Positions 1 through 6,525 of a DNA stretch of 7,029 nt are shown here, piece after piece. The notes beneath the pieces are model-generated. The model saw only the letters and a program-made list of their open reading frames with translations, ran no database searches and was not told where the DNA came from. The DNA comes from Bifidobacterium breve (GTDB taxonomy: Bacteria > Actinomycetota > Actinomycetes > S36-B12), in the NCBI GenBank assembly GCA_943328365.2, contig CALPZT020000080.1:1-7029 (forward strand). Direction: 5' to 3'. How positions within the stretch are numbered: the first letter of the stretch is position 1; every line of letters begins with the position of its first letter. Both the position numbers and the translations under genes were made by a program.

Positions 1-595
1 AGACCGACGCGCTCGGATGTGCATCGGCCGTTTTCAGGAGTGCGTCGAGGCAGGTTGGGTCCGGTGCGCTGTCATCATGGAGCAGCCAGACCCACTGCGT
101 GACTTGCCCGGGGGCCGCACCGCCTGAGAGGGCCTCGACCCTGCCGATGTGCTCGAGCCCCCGGCGCACCGCCTGCCCGAACCCCTGCCTCGACGGAGCC
201 GTGACGACCCGGTCAACGCCGAAGGATGCCCTGAGCAGTGTGAGGCTGTGATCGGAGGACTCGGTGTCGATAGCGACGGCAGCATCCGGCGGTCTCGTCT
301 GGTTCGCCAAGCCGGTGAGGACTGAGGGCAGCCAGGCCGCTCCATCATGCGAGACGAGGACGACGGTGACGTGGTGGTCGCGGCGGGGCAGTGCTTCTGC
401 CGGTTCGCTGCCCTCGGGCGGGAGCGCGCTGAACCATTCAGTCGGGCGTTCGTCCTGGCCGCTCTCACCGGACTCCACCAGCGAATCCGGCTCAGCACTC
501 GCGGCACGAAACGCGGCCTTGTCCTCGGCAGTGAACAGGAGCGCCGAGGTGGATTCCCACCACTCGTCGCTTTCTTCGTTCGTCCTTTCGGGCAC
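1..595 (-). CDS. Family 2 glycosyltransferase, N-terminal part (3' end beyond window)
   Basis: The visible 198 residues are the amino end of a probable GT-A fold, family 2 glycosyltransferase, which would move a sugar from a nucleotide or lipid donor to a cell-envelope acceptor; the acceptor cannot be told. Residues 76-100 (VTVVLVSHDGAAWLPSVLTG and on) are the typical first strand and helix. D110 in VAIDTESSD fits the nucleotide-binding Asp, and HDD at 173-175 after WVWLL is the DXD-like metal site. Residues 1-70 form an acidic, probably disordered leader. The start is a GTG at 595. It is the only plausible start: an in-frame TGA lies upstream inside whiB2, there is no ATG in frame in the visible part, and the next in-frame GTG (478) has no ribosome site. 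The ribosome site of the chosen start is also poor. It lies 40 nt after whiB2 on the same strand, so the two may be co-transcribed. Similar actinobacterial proteins are often long membrane proteins, but that part is outside the window. Confidence 0.8.
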   Translation of the reverse strand, partial: MPERTNEESDEWWESTSALLFTAEDKAAFRAASAEPDSLVESGESGQDERPTEWFSALPPEGSEPAEALPRRDHHVTVVLVSHDGAAWLPSVLTGLANQTRPPDAAVAIDTESSDHSLTLLRASFGVDRVVTAPSRQGFGQAVRRGLEHIGRVEALSGGAAPGQVTQWVWLLHDDSAPDPTCLDALLKTADAHPSASV

Positions 596-635
596 CCGCC
601 TACTGTACGGGGCTGCGGCTGGCTGCGTTCTCGGA

Positions 636-908
636 CTAGACGGCCTGCTTCTTCATCCGGCGGCGCTCACGCTCGGAAAGCCCGCCCCATATTCCAAAAC
701 GCTCGTCTTGCTCCATGGCATATTCGAGGCATTCGGCGCGCACCTCGCAGGACAGGCAGACTCGCTTCGCGTCGCGGGTACTGCCGCCCTTCTCCGGGAA
801 GAATGCCTCTGGATCCGTCTGCGCGCACAATGCCCGTTCTTGCCATGACGCCGGTGAGACGTCAGACATCGGAAGCAGCACTGGGTCAGCTTCCCGGCTT
901 TCAGCCAC
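636..908 (-). CDS. whiB2: WhiB-family [4Fe-4S] transcriptional regulator, WhiB2/WhmD type
   Basis: A 90-residue WhiB-like protein, cytoplasmic, that binds a [4Fe-4S] cluster and acts on transcription with the principal sigma factor. The four cluster cysteines are C28, C51, C54 and C60 (spacing CX22CX2CX5C). The GIWGG turn that follows in the family is at 72-76, and a basic end (RERRRMKK, 80-87) suits DNA contact. Length is normal. The start is a GTG at 908 because AAGGAGG (914-920) stands 5 nt before it; an internal ATG (codon 14) has no such site. It is divergent from fbiA, the same arrangement as Rv3260c (whiB2) and fbiA in M. tuberculosis, so the WhiB2 subtype (WhiB in Streptomyces, WhmD in M. 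smegmatis; septation and division) is inferred from context as well as sequence. The subtype is less certain than the family. Confidence 0.9.
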   Translation of the reverse strand: MAESREADPVLLPMSDVSPASWQERALCAQTDPEAFFPEKGGSTRDAKRVCLSCEVRAECLEYAMEQDERFGIWGGLSERERRRMKKQAV

Positions 909-913
909 GCGTT

Positions 914-920
914 CCTCCTT
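914..920 (-). promoter_or_regulatory. Strong ribosome binding site of whiB2
   Basis: On the minus strand the bases read AAGGAGG, a near-perfect anti-Shine-Dalgarno match, 5 nt before the GTG at 908. This site decides the whiB2 start. It follows the leader inverted repeat by 6 nt, so the hairpin could affect ribosome access. Confidence 0.8.
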
Positions 921-926
921 GACCCT

Positions 927-948
927 GGGATGAACCCCCGTTCATCCC
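927..948 (-). repeat. Perfect 9-bp inverted repeat in the whiB2 leader
   Basis: The arms GGGATGAAC (927-935) and GTTCATCCC (940-948) are exact reverse complements with a 4-nt spacer. In whiB2 mRNA this would be a stem of nine pairs with a GGGG loop. From the promoter call, transcription should start near 949-951, so the stem would sit at the very 5' end of the message and end 6 nt before the Shine-Dalgarno. It could instead be a DNA operator for a dimeric regulator. The repeat is seen directly; its role is inferred. There is no U-tract, so it is not a normal terminator. Confidence 0.7.
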
Positions 949-956
949 TGAAACGT

Positions 957-985
957 ATTACAGACGTGTCATTCGACCACGTCAA
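957..985 (-). promoter_or_regulatory. Probable sigma-70-like promoter of whiB2
   Basis: On the minus strand TTGACG (980-985) matches five of six bases of the -35 consensus, and TGTAAT (957-962) matches five of six of the -10, with a 17-nt spacer. The predicted start is near 949-951, giving a leader of about 42 nt. The spacer holds GACAC (966-970, minus strand), the core recognised by WhiA in Streptomyces, where WhiA acts together with WhiB; five bases alone are weak evidence. The site is in the AT-rich part of the gap between the divergent genes. Confidence 0.6.
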
Positions 986-1026
986 GCCGAATTCCGACAA
1001 ATCAGGCAATTTCCTGAAAATAACCG

Positions 1027-1063
1027 GTCAAATTGACGATTTATCGTTGATTCACCTTATCGG
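1027..1063 (+). promoter_or_regulatory. Possible fbiA promoter/operator region with small palindromes
   Basis: This is the AT-rich side of the divergent gap facing fbiA. TTGACG (1033-1038) is a good -35 sequence, but no good -10 follows: TATCGG at 1058-1063 is 19 nt away and matches poorly. Two small palindromes overlap here: GTCAA-A-TTGAC (1027-1037) and ACGAT-TT-ATCGT (1036-1047). They could be a regulator site. The remaining 1064-1162 is GC-rich leader in which I see no gene or clear signal. The promoter call is tentative. Confidence 0.3.
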
Positions 1064-1162
1064 TGGACCCGCAGCGTCGACGCAGGCGTCTGCCGCGAGC
1101 ACAGCCAGAGCACATCACCCTCGGCCACGAGCGACCCAATGTCCGGTGCAAGGATGCGGGCT

Positions 1163-2194
1163 ATGAGGATCACGGCACTGGCCGGCGGCATCGGTGGAGC
1201 ACGCTTTCTCAAAGGGGTCCTCGCAGCGCGGCCCAACGACGCCGTCACCGTCATCGGCAATACCGGCGACGACATTTGGATTCACGGCCTGCGCGTCTGC
1301 CCCGACCTCGACACCGTCATGTACACCCTCGGCGGGGGCATCAGCATTGAGCGCGGATGGGGTCGAGAAGGCGAGACCTTCACGGTCAAGGAGGAACTGG
1401 CCGAGTACGGCGTCGAGCCCACATGGTTCGGACTCGGTGACAAGGACATCGCGACGCACCTCGTTCGAACGCAGTCCATGCAGGCCGGATTCCCACTCAG
1501 TGACATCACCGCCGCCCTGTGCGAGCGCTGGAAGCCCGGGGTTCGGCTCATCCCCATGACCGATGACCGGGCAGAGACCAATGTCATCGTCGATGACCCC
1601 TCCGGAGCGCTCGACGACGCAGGCCGCCCCCTTCAGATCGCGATTCACTTTCAGGAATGGTGGATTAAGTATCGCGCGCAGATTCCGGCACGGGGATTCG
1701 TACTCGTCGGCGTTGATCAGGCGCGTCCGGCCCCGGGAGTCATCGAGGCCATCGAACAGGCCGACATCGTGCTGCTGCCACCGAGCAACCCTGTCGTCTC
1801 GATCGGGACCATCCTGCAGGTCCCAGGTGTCGCAGATGCGCTGCGTTCGACGACCGCACCCGTCGTGGGTGTCTCGCCGATCGTCGGAGGCGCTCCGGTT
1901 CGTGGCATGGCCGATGCCTGCCTCACCGCGATCGGCGTCGAGACCACCGCTCTCGCGGTAGCGGCGCACTATGGAGCACGGCTCCCCCGCAGCGCATCCG
2001 CGGGAGGCAACGAATCAACGGAGATTGGCGGAGGCTTCATCGACGGCTGGCTCGTCGACGAGTCCGACTCGGCCAGCGTCGCAGCCATCGAGGCCCTCGG
2101 CATCCGCTGCCGAGCCGTGCCACTCCTCATGAGCGATCTCGACGCCACGAAGGCGATGGTGTCCGAGGCCATGTCCCTCGCCGGGATGCCGTGA
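1163..2194 (+). CDS. fbiA: FbiA/CofD: phosphoenolpyruvyl (2-phospholactate) transferase of F420 synthesis
   Basis: FbiA moves the phosphoenolpyruvyl group (phospholactyl in archaeal CofD) from its GDP-linked form to the deazaflavin FO, giving dehydro-F420-0 in actinobacteria; it is a cytoplasmic enzyme. The 343 residues are of normal length and carry the family signatures: LAGGIGGARFLKG (6-18), VIGNTGDD (30-37), HGLRVCPDLDTVMYTLGG (41-58), WFGLGDKDIATHLVRT (88-103), MTDDRAETNVI (132-142), LLPPSNPVVSIGTIL (204-218) and GVSPIVGGAPVRGMA (236-250). The start chosen is ATG 1163, because AAGGA (1150-1154) lies 8 nt upstream and the family begins right at this strand (MRITALAGG). ATGs at 1139 and 1154 are in frame but have poorer ribosome sites. 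The stop overlaps the fbiB start by one base, so translation is likely coupled. A Gly/Ser-rich loop (about 277-290) before the final domain is probably lineage-specific. Confidence 0.93.
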   Translation: MRITALAGGIGGARFLKGVLAARPNDAVTVIGNTGDDIWIHGLRVCPDLDTVMYTLGGGISIERGWGREGETFTVKEELAEYGVEPTWFGLGDKDIATHLVRTQSMQAGFPLSDITAALCERWKPGVRLIPMTDDRAETNVIVDDPSGALDDAGRPLQIAIHFQEWWIKYRAQIPARGFVLVGVDQARPAPGVIEAIEQADIVLLPPSNPVVSIGTILQVPGVADALRSTTAPVVGVSPIVGGAPVRGMADACLTAIGVETTALAVAAHYGARLPRSASAGGNESTEIGGGFIDGWLVDESDSASVAAIEALGIRCRAVPLLMSDLDATKAMVSEAMSLAGMP

Positions 2195-3579
2195 TGACCC
2201 CCGCATCGGGCACCCCGGTCTCACCCGCTCTTCAGGTGATCGCGGTCGAGGGAATCCCGAACATCCAGGCCGGCGACGATCTCTCATCGATGATCATCGC
2301 CCGCTGCGCGAGCCTCGTCTGGCCCGATGGCAGTTCCGGCCTTGCCTCGGGTGATGTCGTCGTGGTGACGAGCAAGATCGTGTCAAAATCCGAGGGACGC
2401 GTCGTCGCGGCGGCGTCCCGCGATGACCTCATCGACTCGGAGTCGATTCGGACACTCGCCACCAAGGTGACGGAGAAGAACACCACCCGGATTGTCGAGA
2501 CGCCCCACGGTCTGGTCATGGCAGCCGCCGGGATCGATGCGAGCAATATCGAAACAGGCTTCGTCGTCCTGCTCCCGACCGATCCGGATGCGTCGGCGTC
2601 ACGGCTTCGAACGGCGATCAGGGAGAAGCTGGGAGCCGAGGTCGGGGTCGTCATTACCGACACGATGGGCAGAGCCTGGCGAAATGGCCTCACCGACAAC
2701 GCGATCGGCGTGGCCGGCGTCGAGTCGCTCAATGACCACACCGGACGAGCGGACGCCTACGGGCGAACCCTGGAGATGACCGTCGTCGCTACTGCGGACG
2801 AGATTGCGAGCGCCGCTGATCTCGTCAAGGGCAAGGCAACGGGCCTACCCGTCGCCGTAGTTCGGGGAATGTCACACGCGGTGGAAGCCGACGATGGTCC
2901 GGGCGCTCGCGCGCTCGTACGACCCAGGGGCGAGGACCTGTTCTGGCTCGGGACCCGCGAGGCGCTGATCGAGGGCCGTCGAACAGCCTCGGAGCTGCGT
3001 CGCACTGTCCGCGCGTTCACTGACGCCCATGTGAGCGAGGCCAGCCTTGACGATGCAATCAGATCCGCAGCCACGGCGCCCGCGCCGCACCATTCGCGGC
3101 CGTGGCGGTTCATGGTCCTTCGCGACGAGCCGGTACGAGGCGAGCTTCTCGATGCCATGCGCGAGCGATGGGCGAATGACCTTCGAATCACCGACCACAT
3201 GGACGAGGCATCGATCAATCGGCGTCTGGCACGCGGTGATGTCCTGCGCCATGCGCCCGTTATCGTCCTTCCCTTCGTCGATCTCGACTCCGGCGCCCAC
3301 AGCTATCCCGATGCCGCTCGTGGGGCCGCTGAGCGCGACATGTTCATGGTCTCGGGCGGCGCGGCCGTGCAGAGCCTCATGATCCGACTTGCCGCCGATG
3401 GCCTTGGCACGGCGTGGATTTCATCGACCATGTTCTGCGCCGATGTCGTCCGACAGGTCCTGTCGCTGCCAGAGACTTACGAGCCACTCGGTGCAGTCGC
3501 AGTCGGCTGGCCGGCCTCCGAGCCGGGCGCACGAGAGCGCACGGACATTGGGGACATTCGGATCATGCCGGGTCAATGA
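2194..3579 (+). CDS. fbiB: FbiB: F420-0:gamma-glutamyl ligase fused to an FMN nitroreductase-like domain
   Basis: A bifunctional enzyme of 461 residues. The N-terminal CofE domain (about 13-252) adds gamma-linked glutamates to F420-0 using GTP and metal. Its signatures are SGDVVVVTSKIVSKSEGR (52-69), ETPHGLVMAAAGIDASNIE (102-120), GRAWRNGLTDNAIGVAGVES (159-178) and DEIASAADLVKGKATGLPVA (202-221). After a short linker the C-terminal domain (about 272-461) is nitroreductase-like: DDAIRSAATAPAPHHSRPWRF (from 286) and GLGTAWIS (403-410) with LPETYEPLGAVAVGWP (425-440). In the mycobacterial protein this domain uses reduced FMN to turn dehydro-F420-0 into F420-0. Both domains look complete. The start is ATG 2194, sharing one base with the fbiA stop, with GGGA (2183-2186) 7 nt before; a GTG at 2191 would add one residue. 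It is followed tail to tail by the oxidase operon. Confidence 0.94.
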   Translation: MTPASGTPVSPALQVIAVEGIPNIQAGDDLSSMIIARCASLVWPDGSSGLASGDVVVVTSKIVSKSEGRVVAAASRDDLIDSESIRTLATKVTEKNTTRIVETPHGLVMAAAGIDASNIETGFVVLLPTDPDASASRLRTAIREKLGAEVGVVITDTMGRAWRNGLTDNAIGVAGVESLNDHTGRADAYGRTLEMTVVATADEIASAADLVKGKATGLPVAVVRGMSHAVEADDGPGARALVRPRGEDLFWLGTREALIEGRRTASELRRTVRAFTDAHVSEASLDDAIRSAATAPAPHHSRPWRFMVLRDEPVRGELLDAMRERWANDLRITDHMDEASINRRLARGDVLRHAPVIVLPFVDLDSGAHSYPDAARGAAERDMFMVSGGAAVQSLMIRLAADGLGTAWISSTMFCADVVRQVLSLPETYEPLGAVAVGWPASEPGARERTDIGDIRIMPGQ

Positions 3580-3598
3580 CCGATGCGCACGCGCTCAA

Positions 3599-4105
3599 CT
3601 AGCTCGGCGGAGCCCCCGGTGGTTCTCGACGCCTGAGGTCTTCGACGTATTCATTCCAGGCTTCCAGTTGCGGGTCGGCTTCGATGGGCTGCGCGCCGTC
3701 CTCCGGGTGCGGAAAACCGGCGACCGAGGCAACCGCGTCGGCGGCCACCTTCGACATTGGCTCCCCCGCACCGCCTTCATTCTCCGACTCAGCACTGATT
3801 CGTGACACCCGCTCGCGCCACCGTTCGACAAGGCCCTTCGTGACACTGCCCTCTGTTCGATACCGGTGCCAGATCCAGATGGTGAACAGGCCGATGAGCG
3901 GCCACTCGAACATGTACGCCCAGGCCCGCCAGACCCCCTCGGTTGCCCGCTTGGCCTCAATGACCGTGATGACGGTGCACAGGGCCAGCACGAGAACAAG
4001 CGGCACATGCAGCTGCCAGAAGTCCCTCCATCCGCCGCGAGCCCTGCGAACCGGCTCAGCCCCTGAAGAATCGGAATCGGTCATCCCCTCGCTTGGCTCA
4101 TTCAT
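3599..4105 (-). CDS. Unrecognised small membrane protein with two helices, last gene of the oxidase operon
   Basis: I do not recognise this 168-residue protein. An acidic then basic N-terminal segment (1-28) leads to two predicted membrane helices, about 34-50 (PLVLVLALCTVITVI) and 62-79 (WAYMFEWPLIGLFTIWIW), joined by a loop of about 11 residues (EAKRATEGVWR). A basic stretch follows (HRYR to WRERVSR, 80-102), then a long acidic, Pro/Gly-rich hydrophilic tail. By the positive-inside rule both ends should be cytoplasmic. The start is ATG 4105, which overlaps the copD stop by 4 nt (ATGA), with AAGGCGG upstream in the end of copD; ATG at codon 8 is an alternative. The coupling to copD, ctaE and ctaD suggests a part in oxidase assembly, copper delivery or stability. 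That is inference from position only; there are no Cys pairs or His clusters that would bind copper, and no enzyme motif. Confidence 0.8.
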   Translation of the reverse strand: MNEPSEGMTDSDSSGAEPVRRARGGWRDFWQLHVPLVLVLALCTVITVIEAKRATEGVWRAWAYMFEWPLIGLFTIWIWHRYRTEGSVTKGLVERWRERVSRISAESENEGGAGEPMSKVAADAVASVAGFPHPEDGAQPIEADPQLEAWNEYVEDLRRREPPGAPPS

Positions 4106-5823
4106 CGGATCACCGCCTTCGACTCGCGAGTCGCATCTTGCCCGAAGGCCCCGGTCTCACGCTCCAGAACATCACGTCGTGAGTCGTGAGTGCGTCCGCG
4201 CAGTAGCTTCGCGCCCAGGGCAATCTCAACAGCGATGACCGACGCTACGGTCATTCGAACGCCCGGGTCCAAGCTTGCCACCTGACCGAGACTATTCACC
4301 CACATGACGACAGGCCAGCCCGCCATCACGACGACGACGCCGCTCCACCCCTGCTTCGAGGGGGTACATGTTGCCCAGAGCCAGCCGGCACCGACAATGG
4401 CGATCACTCCCACGATGGTGCCGAGTTGGTCCCCCAGAATCGCGTTGATTGCCTGCAGACCGGCGACGTCAGCAACGACGACGAGCAGGATGACCGCCGG
4501 GAGCTCTGAATGCGAACTCAGCCACGGGAGTATCCGGCGGATCATTCCTGCTCGACGACGAGGTCGCGGATTCGACTGGGCGAACCCGGCCGCAGACGGT
4601 CGATCAACCGATCGGACTCCGGGCAGCCAGGCGAGCAGCAGCGGCAACCCGATCGCGAGAACAGCGAGTGCAACGGGCGAATACGTGCCCGTTGCGATCT
4701 CAGCCGGCGCCGGGCCGATTCGTGCCAAGGCGACAGAAAGGGCGATTGCCAGCCCCATGATGCCGAACTCCCATGACGCGTACCGCGCCAGCGTCCTCAT
4801 CATCGGGTCGGACCCGTCTGCCCCGACCCCGGCGAGCGGATCGATGACACGTCGTCTCTGTCGATAGCCGAGCGCTACGAGCCAGCCGAGGAGGACCGCC
4901 TTGCCGATGATGAGGGACCCGTAGAGCGTCCCGATGAATTCACTTGGCAGGCTGAGTCGAAGCGAGGCGTTGAGCAGGCCCGTCTCCGCGATGAGAATCA
5001 CGCACCACAGCGCGAGAACGCTGAAGCCGCGCAGAACGCCGCGGGCCGACTGCGGGTCGACGCGTCCGAGCGCCACCACAACCGCCAGCCCACCGACCCA
5101 GATTGAGACAGCGGCGATGTGAATGAGCAGGCTCACCGTCGCGGCACTGTGCGAGTCGTGAAGCCCAGCGTGTCCGACGAACGCGGGAGCGGCAGCGGCG
5201 CCAACCGCGAGCACTGCGCACAGCCCAGCCAGGATTCTTCCGGCACTCCAAGCACTCAAAGGCCCCGAACGCGAGCCCAAAGGCGCCTGACGGCGTTCTA
5301 TCGCCCACGTGATGGCGATGATGGCGATAAGAGCGACCACCTGGCTGAGGAAAACCCTGCCGACGATCTCCCCGACGAGCAACGGGAGGAGACTTCCGGG
5401 CGCAAGGGCATCGATGGGCGATAGCGCTTCGACTTCTGATCGGGTAAGGACAAGACCGAGCAGCACGAGTGCCAGCCAGGCCGCAGCCCAGCGTCGCGCC
5501 CAGCCGAGCACACGAATTGAGCCCGGGGACATGAGCAGTCCGCCGACAACGATGGACCCAACGGTCAGTGCAGCCGCGATATCACGTGCGTACCTTGTCG
5601 CAGGCATCAGCCAGATGGTGATCTCCGGCGGGCTCGGGAGCCCTGGGTAGCTGACGACCGACGTGAGCCCGGCCAGCCAGAGCAGCGCGAGGAGAATCGG
5701 CAGCCCCCACCAGAGTCGGGCTCCATGCCAGCGGCTCACGCTCGCCAACAACCGACCTGACGAATTGCCGTCATTGACCTCGTGCTGCCGCCCGCGAAGC
5801 CGGCCGGTCATACTGCCCATCAC
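4102..5823 (-). CDS. copD: CopD-family copper membrane protein with an extra C-terminal membrane region
   Basis: A polytopic membrane protein of 573 residues with about a dozen hydrophobic helices. The middle matches the CopD/YcnJ family linked to copper uptake: VGHAGLHDSHSAATVSLLIH (216-235) then HIAAVSIWVGGLA (235-247), with candidate copper ligands H218, H222, H225 and H235, and the family ending ARYASWEFGIMGLAIALSV (346-364). Residues 1-30 are a hydrophilic leader. In some actinobacteria (e.g. Rv0102) CopD is fused to a CtaG oxidase assembly domain; here residues 440-545 form about four helices without the His-rich CtaG motifs. The start is GTG 5823, 24 nt after the ctaE stop; ATGs at 5820 and 5811 are equally possible, as no start has a clear ribosome site. 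The position after ctaD-ctaE suggests copper supply to the oxidase. Copper resistance is the alternative role. Confidence 0.82.
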   Translation of the reverse strand: MMGSMTGRLRGRQHEVNDGNSSGRLLASVSRWHGARLWWGLPILLALLWLAGLTSVVSYPGLPSPPEITIWLMPATRYARDIAAALTVGSIVVGGLLMSPGSIRVLGWARRWAAAWLALVLLGLVLTRSEVEALSPIDALAPGSLLPLLVGEIVGRVFLSQVVALIAIIAITWAIERRQAPLGSRSGPLSAWSAGRILAGLCAVLAVGAAAAPAFVGHAGLHDSHSAATVSLLIHIAAVSIWVGGLAVVVALGRVDPQSARGVLRGFSVLALWCVILIAETGLLNASLRLSLPSEFIGTLYGSLIIGKAVLLGWLVALGYRQRRRVIDPLAGVGADGSDPMMRTLARYASWEFGIMGLAIALSVALARIGPAPAEIATGTYSPVALAVLAIGLPLLLAWLPGVRSVDRPSAAGFAQSNPRPRRRAGMIRRILPWLSSHSELPAVILLVVVADVAGLQAINAILGDQLGTIVGVIAIVGAGWLWATCTPSKQGWSGVVVVMAGWPVVMWVNSLGQVASLDPGVRMTVASVIAVEIALGAKLLRGRTHDSRRDVLERETGAFGQDATRESKAVIR

Positions 5824-5847
5824 GAAGTCGATGCGCCGATGGCCGCG

Positions 5848-6525
5848 TCACTGAGAAGTGAAGACGCCGAAGGCAGGGCTCTGCGTATTCGGGCTCACCT
5901 TCATCGTCGTCGTGCACACGGCGCCCACCAGCGCGGCCACGCACACCCACGTCATCCACATCGCTACGAGACGCACATGCGAGTGATTGCTCGACGTGAA
6001 GAGGCCGGCTCGCGTCCGATTCATGATCGCGGTGGTGAGGAAGAGCACGACAGACAGGTGAATGGCGGTGGCAATCGCCAGCCAGAAGGTCGCCGACGCG
6101 TAGGCACCGTCGGTCATGGCGAATGGGAACGTCGACAACTGGACTATCTGACCCACGAACGTCACGAGCACGATGATCGTGGCGAGAGCGGAGGCCAGAA
6201 TCAGTCGACCCCGCTGGCCTCGGGCAATACCTCGAACCCCCCACCACATCGTGGCAGCTGCCAGGATGATGCCCCCGACGATGAGCCAGAACGGGAGATC
6301 ATCTGCAAACTGATCCTTGGGCGGCGCCCATGCATCGTTGACGTTGAGCGACCACAGGTAGACGTAGGAGATGAGGAGCGCGACCGTGCCCGTCGCATCG
6401 GAGACGATGCACAGCCAGATGCCGAGGCGATTACGACGGGCAACGGTCGTCACCGGCTCGCCGGTGGTCGCCGACCGCGGGGTCTTCGCCGGGGCCGGCT
6501 TTGCTGAGGCGGTCGACGTACTCAT
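5848..6525 (-). CDS. ctaE: Cytochrome c oxidase subunit III-like protein (divergent)
   Basis: A 225-residue membrane protein that should be subunit III of the haem-copper oxidase, packing against subunit I in the cytoplasmic membrane and carrying no redox metal. A hydrophilic Ala/Thr/Pro leader (1-30) precedes five predicted helices: about 34-57, 78-98, 108-130, 144-168 and 184-206, the number typical of short bacterial subunit III. LGIWLCIVSDATG (34-46) matches the family opening LGxWLFLxS(D/E), but the usual aromatic stretch after it is gone. H156 in FWLAIATAIHLSVV stands where HGLHV is usual. The start ATG 6525 overlaps the ctaD stop by 4 nt (ATGA) and has GGTAGGTG just upstream. Position directly after ctaD is the strongest support. 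The family is clear enough, but this is a distant member. Confidence 0.78.
   Translation of the reverse strand: MSTSTASAKPAPAKTPRSATTGEPVTTVARRNRLGIWLCIVSDATGTVALLISYVYLWSLNVNDAWAPPKDQFADDLPFWLIVGGIILAAATMWWGVRGIARGQRGRLILASALATIIVLVTFVGQIVQLSTFPFAMTDGAYASATFWLAIATAIHLSVVLFLTTAIMNRTRAGLFTSSNHSHVRLVAMWMTWVCVAALVGAVCTTTMKVSPNTQSPAFGVFTSQ

Noticed and set aside
34..507. Minus-strand 157-codon frame overlapping the glycosyltransferase in another frame
   Set aside because: The product is Ser/Arg/Pro-rich without motif; the frame starting at 595 gives the GT-A strand, the Asp and the HDD site.
347..922. Plus-strand open frame of 191 codons over whiB2 and the glycosyltransferase start
   Set aside because: It is antisense to the cysteine-patterned WhiB gene, is Arg-rich and has no motif.
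1057..1275. Minus-strand 72-codon frame ending in the whiB2-fbiA gap, with a fairly protein-like end (SLVAEGDVLWLCSR)
   Set aside because: Most of it is antisense to the fbiA start, with no ribosome site and no recognisable domain; a gene remnant is possible but unsupported.
1115..1969. Long open frame of 284 codons on the minus strand, antisense to fbiA
   Set aside because: It mirrors the codon structure of fbiA, has a composition of low-complexity Asp/Gly/Arg, no family motif and no ribosome site. fbiA is certain from its motifs.
3580..3640. Short GCTC/GAGC hairpin near the stop of the small membrane protein gene as a terminator
   Set aside because: Only 4 pairs, lies over the coding end and stop codon and has no U-tract.
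3684..4238. Plus-strand 184-codon frame antisense to the small membrane protein and the copD end
   Set aside because: Low-complexity Ser/Arg/Pro product without motif; the minus-strand genes have membrane helices and coupled starts.
5782..6507. Open frame of 241 codons on the plus strand, antisense to ctaE and the copD start
   Set aside because: The product is Arg/His-rich and hydrophilic with no motif, typical of GC-rich shadow frames; ctaE on the other strand has clear membrane helices and an ATGA overlap with ctaD.
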